64,000 nt of DNA, taken from NCBI RefSeq assembly GCF_036898095.1, contig NC_090731.1, positions 143,968,386 through 144,032,385 of the forward strand, read 5' to 3'. The translations under genes and the position numbers were made by a program. The stretch comes from Palaemon carinicauda (Eukaryota; Arthropoda; Malacostraca; Decapoda; Palaemonidae). Below the pieces are notes generated by a model. The model saw nothing but the letters and a program-made list of their open reading frames with translations. It searched no databases and was not told the origin of the DNA. Below, one piece after another: positions 54,851 to 64,000 of the stretch; the stretch's first letter is position 1; each line of letters begins with the position of its first letter.

Positions 54851-56640
54851 TCAATACTGTATGACTTGTAGCTGCAAAATGGGCCAAAGTAGAATGGTAC
54901 CCACCCCTATTCCTAGTTGGGACTCCGAGAGAATTGCACACTCCTGCCCTGCTCTGGTGTGCCAACTATAAATCCAGATATTCTGCAGCTCAGTGGAATT
55001 ACTTCGGCTTCATACGTGGAGGTTATCCAACATCTCTCGGAGAAAGGCTTTTTGTACGAAGGTGCGCGAAATATGCCTAGATACCTCCGGAAATCATCAG
55101 CTTCCATTCACTAAGCCAAGTGGGCCATCTTCTGTGGATGTTGTCGTGGTAGGGGTGTTTCACCTCTTGGAGCCTCTATTTTTATTTAGCTAAAAAGAGA
55201 AAAACTCTGCTCAGTATCAGCAGTGAAAAGCTATCGCTCAGCCTTGAGCCTGGTCTTAGGCTGAAAGGAGTTAATATTTCCTCTTCATCGGAACTCATTA
55301 TGCTCATACAATTTTGAGTAGTCATGTCCTCCAGTATAGGTGAGACCACTGCCCTGGGATGTTACAAAGGTCTGGTAGTCCCTTAAGAGGGTACCTTGTG
55401 AACCGCTGACTCTTGCTTTAGACAGGAACCTTACCCTGATAATGGTTTTTTTGCTTGCGTTAGCCTCCTCAAAACGGGTTAGTGACCTTCAAGGGGTCTC
55501 CTTTAGCAGCGCTCATTCTGAGCGTTGGAGACGGGTCATGTTCTCATTTGTCCCCGAGTTTGTAGCTGAAACCCAGAATCCATCAGTTCCTGATTTCAGG
55601 TTTTCTTCATTACAGGTTAAGAACTTTAGAGCAGTAACCGACGATCCTTATCAGTTGCTTTTGTGTCCTGTGAGGGCGCTGAGGCACTACTTTAAACGTA
55701 TCCAAACAACTTAGCCTCATCCACAGAACCTCGTCATCAGCACAGGGAGAGTCAAGAAAGTGACTAAAAATACAATCTCGTCTTGGCGGAGGGAAATTAT
55801 TGACACTACTCATTTGTCACCCTCCCCTTCTCCCCTAGGTGGAGCTTGGGTTAGAGCTCATGATGTTAGAGGAGTAGTATGACCCTGGCATTCCATAAGC
55901 AAGCATCTGGAAATGGTAACCACGTTTACTGCTCATTACCTGTGGAATTTGACCCACAGATCCCTAGACATCTTTTTGCTTGGACCTATAGTGACTACAC
56001 ACCAGGTGGTGTATAGCTGCCTCACCTCCTCTCACAGGACAGCATTGGATTGAGGATGGAGAAAATGTGTTAGACTGAGATGAAAGTGAAGATTGACTGA
56101 CCTTTTATTTTGCATCTTCCCCTCTCTTTGGGCACAGCATTGGAACTCTGTCAGCTGTAATCGATTCAATTCCAGGTAAGCCCTGCTTAGCCTGTAGCTT
56201 TTCTATTGTATGATTTAGAAATGTCATTCCCCACACTCCTTACAAGGGGGGAGTGTGTTGTAACTGGGAAAACCCATTTACATACATATGCTTCATTGTT
56301 ACTACGCAGAGATTTTCTGCTCTACATCCGTTATTACATGGGCAGCGGACCTTCTGGTTTTGATAAACCATGGGTGCATGAGGTGTTAAGAATGTTAACT
56401 GCCCCACCTACAAGTGTCCGAGTTTTGGTAGTTCGGGATAAGTATCCAATTAATTGTATCGAGTTAAGGATGAGTTTCCTATGTAAAGGACAAAGGTTTG
56501 AATTTGTGTTGGAACAAATGACAAATTTGGAGGTACTTTGTATTTTTCCTAACTATACAAACCAGAGACTTTCACTCATACTTTCCTGTCATCACTTACC
56601 GCCTACGAAGTTTTGGCTGCGATCAAAGTGAGCGCTCAGT
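54850..56640 (+). mobile_element. DIRS remnant F (5'-truncated, A family)
   Basis: Only the recombinase end and the ICR survive. The ICR-like sequence at about 56505..56572 (GGAACAAATGACAAATTTGG, TTTTTCCTAACTATACAAAC) matches that of element A. The left boundary is placed where recombinase homology begins, close to the CT/TATG repeat. The right terminal repeat appears interrupted by the LINE at 56716. Confidence 0.7.
54917..56015 (+). pseudogene. DIRS remnant F tyrosine recombinase
   Basis: Close to A: YVEVIQHLSEKGFLYEGARN, RYLRKSSASIH, AKWAIFCGCCRGRGVSPL, SAVKSYRSALSLV, then from 55442 FLLALASSKRVSDLQGVS (Arg), FVPEFVAETQNPSVPDFRF, LLCPVRALRHYFKR, TKNTISSW, RAHDVRGV (His-x-x-Arg intact) and FTAHYLWNLT (Tyr). 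Several stops and frameshifts. Confidence 0.8.
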
Positions 56641-56715
56641 GAGCAAATACCATCCACCTATTTTCACCTCGTTACACAAGTTTAACTGCTGTTTACTCCA
56701 GCTTTGCTGGTAATC

Positions 56716-58737
56716 TATCCTATCTATCTACCATGGCACTTCCCCCAATTTTGGGGGATAGCTGATATTAAAGAAATAACAAAAGGGGATTTCTTTCTCC
56801 TCGTTCCTCGCAGCCTGACGAGGTATTTAGCCGAGGTTGGTTGGTACTGCTAGGTTGTCACACCCCTCTCCCCCTTGTTATCCACAACAAATGGAGCTTC
56901 ATTTGCTGAATCCCCTACTGCCGCTACCTCAGCTTGAAGGAAGCAGAAGGGCCTATTGGAATTGCATCACAATCACTTGCAGTTCATTCCCATTTCTAGG
57001 ACGCTCTTCTCGCACATTATCCTCCTATCACCAAAAGCTTTCCACACTATCTATCCACCCAAACCTTGGCCTTCCTCTTGTACTTCTTCCAATCAACTTT
57101 TGCATTCATCACCTTCTTCATCAGGCAGCCATTTTCCATTTTCTCTATATGGCCAAACTACCTCAACACATTCATATCCATTCTAGCTGCTAATTCATTT
57201 CTTAAACCCTCACTACTTTGTTCCCCCACAACTCCAATCCATACATCACAGTTGGTACAATCATTTTCTCATGCAAAATTTTGTTTACTTTCATTTATAA
57301 CGCATTCATTTATAACTGTTTATTCTTTACCACTCCCTTCACTGCCCCAAACACTTTAAATTCTTCATTCTCTTTCTGATGTGCATATGCTTCCACTCTA
57401 ATATTTGCAGCAACAACAGACCTCAAATACTTAACTTAAACTGATGTACTTCAAGAAACTCTCCATTCAACATGATATTCAATCTAGCACCACCCTCCCT
57501 TCTCTTGCGTCTCATAATCTCACTCTTACCCACATTAACTGTCAACTTCCTTCTGTCACACACCACTAGTTGACCCAACTTTTCCGCCGAGTCTGCAACC
57601 GACACAGTATCATCCGTAAACAGTAATTGATTCACTTCCCACTCATGATCACTCATCTATCAGTTTTAATCCTCAACCATGGCGACATCACACGTCCATT
57701 TCTCATCCCTATTTTCACTGGAAAGCACTCACTCCCTTCATTTCCTAACCTATCACATGCTTTACTGTCTATGTAAAAACTCTTCTTTGTTTGCACCAAT
57801 TCCATATAACCTCATCACATTCCACATCGCTTCCCTATCAACTCTATCATAATCTCTCTCCAGATCCATAAATTTAACATATACTTCCTTACCTTTTGGT
57901 AGATAATTGTCGTGTATCTGCCCAAGTGTAAAAATCTGATCCATGTATCCCCTACCTCTCCTAGAATCACCCTGCATGTCTAAAATTGCATCCTCTGTTT
58001 TATCATTAATCCTATTAATTAACACTCTAGCTTACACTTTTCCAACCACACTCAACAAACTAATACGTCTAGAACTACAAAACTCATACACATTTCCCTT
58101 ACCTTTGTATAGCGGAATAATAAACGCACACACCCAGTCCACTGGTACCATTGACAACATAAAACATATAGTAAACAAACTCACCAACTATTCAAGTACA
58201 GTCACCTCCCTTCCTTTAACATCTCAGCCCTCATACCATCCATACCAGGTGCTTTTCCTGCTCTTGTTTCATGTAGTGCTTTCCTCTCCTCACTTCCTAT
58301 TGTAATCTCTTTCATTCTCATCTCCCGTCACTGGCACCTCAATATCTGCAATAGCAGTTTATCTGCCTTCCTATTATCATCAACATTTGGCAACCTTTCA
58401 AAATATTCAGCCTACCTTTTTCTCTCCTAATCTCCTTTCAACAACCATCTATTTTCAACTTTCACTGTCTCTTCATTTCTTGATTCACCCTTCCTTAGTC
58501 TCTTCACTATCAAAACTTCTTATTCTATTCATATGAACGACCCAATCCCTGACACCACCTCCAGTCAGCGGGCCTCTTTGCCTCAGCTACCTTATGTTTT
58601 AACACATTTTTCTCTCTATATCTCTCATACTTATCTTTGTTATTACTCTGCAGTCATTCTTCCAATGCCCTCTTTTTCTCTTCCACTTTCATCTTCACTC
58701 CTTCATTCCACCATTCTGTCATGTGTAAAGAAAACTA
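56716..58737 (-). mobile_element. LINE with reverse-transcriptase remnants
   Basis: Minus strand. From right to left: WWNEGVKMKVEEKKRALEE-type linker near 58700, then GRGYMDQIFTLGQIHDNYLP and FMDLERDYDRVDREAMWNVM (57762..58025), the catalytic LLFTDDTVSVADSAEKLGQL (57423..57656, FTDD for the usual FADD), then C-terminal WFGHIEKMENGCLMKK-like sequence. The 3' end has the CCCCAAAATTGGGG palindrome at about 56740. Many stops. Same family as 32725..33525. The endonuclease is not seen. Confidence 0.8.
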
Positions 58738-58811
58738 CCAGCCACCTGTTTTCACCTCGTTATAAAAGTTGAACTACCATTTACTCCAGCTTTCCTGATA
58801 ATTTATCTCAT

Positions 58812-58885
58812 ATAAATAATTTGGTGTCGGCTACCCCCTAAAATTGGGGGAAGTGCCTTGGTATATGTATGTATGTATGAATAAA
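58812..58885 (+). mobile_element. LINE 3' tail, plus strand
   Basis: TGTCGGCTACCCCCTAAAAT, then TGGGGGAAGTGCCTTGGTAT and TATG repeats: the 3' tail of the same LINE family in the opposite direction, directly abutting element G. Confidence 0.8.
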
Positions 58886-60811
58886 TAATTTTCAATATTA
58901 AACTTACCCGATGATCATATAGCTGTCAGCTCTGCTGCCCGACAGAAAAACCTACGGGCGGAATACGCCAGCGATCGCTATACAGGTGGGGGTGTACATC
59001 AACAGCGCCATCTGTCAAGTAGGTACTCAAGTACTCGATGTCAACATAGAACCAATTTTCTCTCTGTCGTGCCACTGGCAAGACCTACTAAATACGCTGT
59101 TACTAACTGGATTTGTTTTCACAACGATTTGGTGAAGTACACTATTCCAGTTTTGAGCTTTCGCTATGCAGGGGTTTTATCTTCATTTCAAAACTTGAAC
59201 TCGTTTTGGATAGATTTAATTATGGTGACGAAGAGAGTATGGACTCTCTTTCACTTTTAAATGGCCGACCCTTCCCTTAGACGGAAGTGTGTTTAGGTTT
59301 TTGGTAATTTTGCTTAACACGTTATAGATCTATATATTTTATATCTCTCCGCCTTTATAGGCCTCTTCGATTAACTTTCCATTTATTATAAACATATAAC
59401 AATAAATTTTTATGTTTGTTTATATGCGACCTTTCCTGATAGTAGGCGGTCCTAACTTGGAACCGAAGTTAATTAACATTGAGCCCGTTATATCGTATTT
59501 AACCTTTAAAGAATTTAATACTTTTTAAATTTTAATGTTTTATGAAAGAATTTCTTTGATATTCTCGTACTGTTTTCAAAGATGAACTAACGTTTAGTTT
59601 TTAGTCTACGCAGTTGTTGACGTTCAGGACGTTCAACATGCGCTCTATCGTTACGATAGAGAGAGAGTGTATCACGGTTTCACTTTGCAGTAAGAGTAAA
59701 CCGATTCTGGCGTTTCGTTCATTCTTTCTTAGCTTAAATGGTTTAAATTCTAAATTAAAGGAACTTTTTATTTGGAAAACCTTTCAGTTTTTTCCTTTAG
59801 CAAATAACATGTTTTAACGATATATAATTGGGCTCTTCTCTCAGGTGCGAAATCAAGAGAGAAAGAGAGAGAGAGATAGAGACGGAGGGAGAGAGAGGAG
59901 AATAAACGTTTCGTTCAAGCTGGTAACGTTGTTCTCGTTTTTTACTCTCCTCCCTAGTCGCTGTAGGGGAAGAAGGTAAAACGTTTCTAGGGTTTTATTC
60001 TTGTTCCCAGGCTATGTGCGGTGAGAGATTGTAAACGTAGTTTATTTGATCTAGTGTTTAGTCTCTTTCCCAGCCACTGAATTCTTTATCTTTATTTATG
60101 TTTTCTGTTGCATTGTACGACTGTTTTCGCAATTACTACCTTTTAATGAAGGATAGGATTGCGTGTTTCAGGTAGAAATCAGTTAAAGTTTCGATTTCAG
60201 TGAAATAAGTGCAAAACAGAAAATCAAAGTGATAAAGTGATATGCGCAAAGTGTTACAGTGTTGCGTCCGAGGGTTCGTCTGTTCGTGCCTGTCGTTCAC
60301 CTAGTCCGGGACCTCTTACAAGCTCCCAAGCCCAGGGGAGAAGTAATGTCGAACGACTTATGGGTTCCACAGGCCTTGATCAACGAACAGACGTTTTTCC
60401 CTCCGTGGTTTCGGGCGTATCTACCCAAGATCGCCCCACCCACACAAAGACGAGAGAGCCCATTTATTTCTCGTCTGCAGAAGAGGTTTCTCGTAAGAAA
60501 CCATGGACCACATCTCGCAGCTTTTTAAGTGCAAGTCGGTCCCTTCCGCGCAAGTCCAACGGCCCAGGTGTAGCCACTGGGTCAGTTCGGACTCGCTGCA
60601 GTCATCCGACGACTGCACACCTCCCAAGAGAGGCAAGGTGGTACCGCAACAGGCAGTAACTCCGTCTGTTGCCGCACCAGCTGTTTTAGACCCTCAGTCA
60701 CAACGGACAGTAGCTCCGTCTGTTGCCACTTTTGTAGACCCTAAGTGGTCTTTACTGCAGTCTATGCAGACTCAGTTAGCTGCGGTTATGCAGGAGTTTC
60801 GTGCGGAGAAG

Positions 60812-61440
60812 GTTGACACTGCTCCCGTTAGCCTACAACCTGCCACGGTTGTGCGCCCAGCTCACGCTGAGGCTGCCTGCTCCCACACTCCGGCTGCGGA
60901 GAGCTCCACCACCGATGCGCAGTCGACCCTGCCAGACGCATGTTGACGTTAGCCGACGTGCGGCACCCTCCGTTGACATGCGTGAGCTACCGCATCAGCA
61001 GTGGGAAGGTGGAGTCAAGCTGCCGTGTTTTGACGCGATGCGTTAGTTTCCGTAACCCACGGCAGTCCCCACCACGCACCACCACTCCGCTTTGGTTGTT
61101 GCCTGCTCCCACACTCCGACTGCGGAGAAGGTTGACGATGCACCCGTTTGCCTACAACCTGCCACGGTTGTGCGCCCAGCAGACGCTGCGGCTGCCTGCT
61201 CCCACACTCTTGTTGTGAGAGCTCCTCCACCCATGCGCAGTCGACCCTGCCAGACGCATGCTGACTCCCACAGACACACGGAGCACTCCGTTGCCGTGCG
61301 TGAGCTACCACAAGCTGCCGTGTTTTGACACGGTGTGTCAGCCTCCGCAACCCACTGTGGTTACCGCCACTCGCCCGCAGCAGACTAGTCAGTCAGGAGT
61401 TGAGGCTTCCCCACACAGCTTTGGTTGTTGCCAGCTCACA
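60812..61440 (+). repeat. 319-base tandem duplication in element G gag
   Basis: GTTGACACTGCTCCCGTTAG at 60812 and GTTGACGATGCACCCGTTTG at 61131 start two diverged copies that share CTACAACCTGCCACGGTTGT and CGCAGTCGACCCTGCCAGAC. A shorter piece, GCCTGCTCCCACACTC, recurs near 61111. Confidence 0.85.
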
Positions 61441-61716
61441 GACTGTCAAGCAGTTACATGACGTTGCCTTCTGGTCTGCTACTAATGCACCAGTGCTGTA
61501 TGTCCTCACGCACCTGTTGTGGTTGACAGTTCAGTTTTTTGACAGTTCACAGACTGTCAGACAGTTACATAACGTTGCCTTCTGGTCTGCTGCTAATGCA
61601 CCAGTGCTGTATGTCCTCACGCACCTGTTGTGGTTGACAGTTCAGTTTTTGACAGTTCACAGACTGTCAAGCAGTTACATAACGTTGCCTTCTGGTCTGC
61701 TGCTTATGCACCAGTG
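61432..61716 (+). repeat. 110-base tandem repeat in element G, about 2.5 copies
   Basis: CACAGACTGTCAAGCAGTTA and GTTGCCTTCTGGTCTGCTGC recur at about 61436, 61547 and 61657. Periods 111 and 110. Element C has one copy (about 28175-28245). Confidence 0.9.
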
Positions 61717-62520
61717 AGACCCTCACTGAGATAACCTAGCTTTTCTCGGACATGGTTCCTGTAGATGAGAAAGTGCTGTTCTCCCTCCTACTGATATTCC
61801 TTTGAGGACTCTGTCATTTGGAGAGGAGCCTTAAGCTGCTTAGCCTCCTATGGACTTTAATTAAAGCATAACAAGGCTTCCAGGGATGGTAAATGGTTCC
61901 GCTTCAGTCGCTAACCCCGTCTGTTGCCACACCTGCTCCCGTAGACCCTAATGGGCTTTGCTGCAAGACATGCAGTCCAAGCTTGTGTCCTTGATAGAGG
62001 ATTTTTTACGGAGAAGAACCTTCTGGCCAACAACCTTCCTACCGGTTGGTTGTGCGCCCTGTTGACGCTGAGGTATCCTACTCGCGTCCGCCAGTTGAGG
62101 TGGTTCCTCCACCGATGCGACCCAGTGTGGGTTGCCAGTCGCACGTTGACGTTAAGCGACTCTCGGAGGTGGTTGTGGACGTTCAGTGTGTCACTAGGAA
62201 GACGTTCAACAACCAGCAGAGGTGACTTGTTGTGACGCAGTGCGGCAACCTCAGCAACCCGGTAGGGGGTTGACTGCACAACCCAGACAGTCTAGACAGT
62301 TTCGGGTTGACGCTGTACTTCCTCGCGTCCCCATGGTTGACAGTTCACAGACTGTGCAGCAGTACCATGATATTGTGTCCGGCTCCGTCACGCATCCACC
62401 AGTGCGACCGGATTCAGCGAGTCAGACGTTGCCCACTCCGTTGCCGTTTCCTCATCAGTTTCGGATGAGGACATTGCTGAACAAGACGATCAACCCCCAG
62501 CCCTGCTATCCATCCAGAAG

Positions 62521-63724
62521 ATGCTGAAGAAGGAACGCTGCCCTGTCAGGCTGTGGATGAGTCTGGTTAGGACACTGTCATCCGTGGTTCAATTTGTGTC
62601 ACTTGGAAGACTACACCTCCGTCCTCTTCTGTATCTAGCTTTTCACTGGAAAAGGACAAGACGCTAGAAGCGGTCTCGATCCCGGTTTCCGGAAAGATAA
62701 AGTCTGGTCTGACTTGGTGAAAGGACTTTATCAACCTTTGAAAGGGTCTTCCCCTGACTGTTCAGACTCCCAACCACGTTCTCTTCTCGGACGCATCGGA
62801 CGTAGGGTGGGGTGCGACATTAGGCGGTAGGGAATGCTCGGGATTATGGAACTCGAGTCAAAGGACAATGCATTTCAACTGCAAGAAGCTACTGGCAGTA
62901 CGTCTGACCTGGAAAAGCTTCAGGTCTCTCCTTCAAGGCAAAGTGGTGGAGGTGAACACGGACAACACCCTGCTTTGACGTACATCTCCAAGCAAGGAGG
63001 GACCTACTCTCTGACATGGTACGAGTTCGCAAGAGACCTCCTCACCTGGTCAACAGGTCTAGACTTTTCACTAGTAACGAGGTTCATCCAAGGCAACTTG
63101 AATGTCATAGCAGATTGTCTCAGTAGGAAGGGACAAATAATTCCAACAGATTGGACCCTCCACAAGGATGTATGCAAGAGACTTTGGGCCACCTGGGGCC
63201 AGCCAACCATAGATCTCTTCGCAACCTCGATGACCAAGAGGCTCCCAATAGTTTGCTCACCTATCCCGGACCCAGCAGTAGTTCATATAGATGCCTTTCT
63301 ACTAGATTGGTCACATCTAGATCTATATGCATTCCCTCCGTTCTAGATTGTCAACAAGGTACTGCAGAAGTTCGCCTCTCACGAAGGGACAAAGTTGACG
63401 CTAGTTGCTTCCCTCTGGCCCGCGAGAGAATGGTTCACCGAGGTACTTCGATGGCTAGTAGACGTTCCCAGAACACTTCCCCTAAGGGTGGACCTGCTAC
63501 GTCAGCCACGCGTAAAGAAGGTACTCCAAGGCCTCCACGCTCTTCGTCTGACTGCCTTCAGACTATCGAAAGACTCTCGAGAGCTAGAGGTTTTTCGAAG
63601 GAGGCAACCAGAGCGTTTGCTAGAGCAAGGAGAACATCCACCCTTAGAGTCTACCAATCGAAGTGGGAAATCTTCCGAAACTGGTGCAAGTCAGTATCCG
63701 TATCCTCGACCAGTACCTCTGTAA
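62521..63724 (+). pseudogene. DIRS element G ORF2 remnant: RT thumb, RNase H, methylase-like domain
   Basis: As in C: MLKKERCPVRLWMSLVRTLS, then RNase H with several indels (VLFSDASDVGWGATL, YISKQGGTYSL, NVIADCLSRKG) and the methylase-like IDLFATSMTKRLPIVCSPIP. Stop at 63344 (Lys in C). It resumes VASLWPAREWFTEVLRWL to 63724. The RT catalytic region is absent. Confidence 0.85.
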
Positions 63725-64000
63725 CTCAATAGCTGACTTTCTCTTATATCTGAGGAAAGAACGATCTCTTTCAGCTCCCACTATCAAGGGTTACAGAAGC
63801 ATGTTGGCATCAGTCTTCCGTCACAGAGGCTTAGATCTTTCCAACAATAAAGATCTACAAGATCTCCTTAAGTCTTTTGAGACCACGAAGGAGCGTCGTT
63901 TGGTTACACCTGGTTGGAATTTAGACGTGGTTCTAAGATTCCTTATGTCAGACAGGTTCGAACCGCTTCAATCAGCCTCCCTGAAAGATCTCACCTTTAA
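63151..64000 (+). pseudogene. DIRS element G tyrosine recombinase, partial
   Basis: Frame -1 to ORF2, open from 63151. SSDCLQTIERLSRARGFSKE and STLRVYQSKWEIFRNWC are near-identical to C. A one-base deletion at about 63729 (CTCAATAGC for CTCAAATAGC) gives a stop. It continues in the next frame through PTIKGYRSMLASVF to the window end. The catalytic residues lie outside the window. Confidence 0.88.

Larger units (their letters stand above)
60220..62520 (+). pseudogene. DIRS element G gag, rearranged and broken
   Basis: ASEGSSVRACRSPSPGPLTS, RKKPW, VQRPRCSHWVSSDSLQSSDD and VDPKWSLLQSMQTQLAAVMQ match C and D. The following part is expanded by a 319-base duplication and by 110-base repeats, then the second middle block (VDAEVSYSRPPVEVVPPP-like) leads to PALLSIQKM. 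Many frame changes. Confidence 0.75.
58889..64000 (+). mobile_element. DIRS element G (RT-deleted, right end outside window)
   Basis: Sister of element C. The left end TTTTCAATATTAAACTTACC is followed by an ITR only moderately like that of C, then an interior almost identical to C, including the gag rearrangement and the RT deletion junction at about 62520. Compared with C it lacks about 410 bases of late gag (near 61860) and has extra tandem duplications. It leaves the window inside the recombinase. Confidence 0.9.

Overview
This is eukaryotic, almost certainly arthropod, DNA. A decapod crustacean, probably a penaeid-type shrimp, is my best inference. The grounds are long AG/CT/AT microsatellites, many DIRS-type retrotransposons, a degenerate CCTAA (arthropod telomere-type) stretch, and LINE 3' tails of a kind I associate with shrimp genomes. 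The host gene is gamma-tubulin on the + strand. Seven coding exons (5502..54110) have clean splice sites and continuous phase and give 437 codons plus stop. Only the first exon, about 16 residues, lies upstream of the window.

The rest is mostly transposon. About 70% of the window is DIRS1-like tyrosine-recombinase retrotransposon, in eight copies. Element 1 (before 1 to 4165) lies in intron 1. Element B (6325..22299) lies in intron 3 and is split by element A (6692..14543). Element C (25945..32492) lies in intron 4. Element E (about 41190..52719) lies in intron 7 and is split by element D (42694..49483). Remnant F (about 54850..56640) and element G (58889 to beyond 64000) lie downstream of the gene. 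Without these insertions introns 3, 4 and 7 would be about 3.0, 3.9 and 1.3 kb. All eight copies point the same way as the gene.

The elements show the DIRS plan: unequal inverted terminal repeats (ITRs), an internal complementary region (ICR) matching both outer ends, ORF1 (gag, Cys-rich N-terminus, basic C-terminus), ORF2 (reverse transcriptase, RNase H, methylase-like domain) and ORF3 (tyrosine recombinase, YR). No copy is intact. D is closest, with three stops and one single-base deletion. C and G are sister copies of a defective lineage that lacks the catalytic part of the reverse transcriptase but keeps RNase H, methylase-like domain and recombinase. Three elements have a splice-acceptor-like tract just before the gag ATG.

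Smaller features are LINE fragments (22.4, 33, 39.5, 57-58.9 kb), three Tigger/pogo-like elements with TA-flanked inverted ends (23231, 34602, 53063), a composite AG-microsatellite array (39969..40689), and several tandem duplications inside transposon genes. I saw no tRNA, rRNA, CRISPR array or prokaryotic gene. The strongest leads are the ICR-defined termini and nesting, the uniform sense orientation combined with the gag-proximal acceptors, the RT-deleted C/G lineage, the recombinase frame that stays open across the methylase region, and a covarying hairpin in the 3' regions of C and D.
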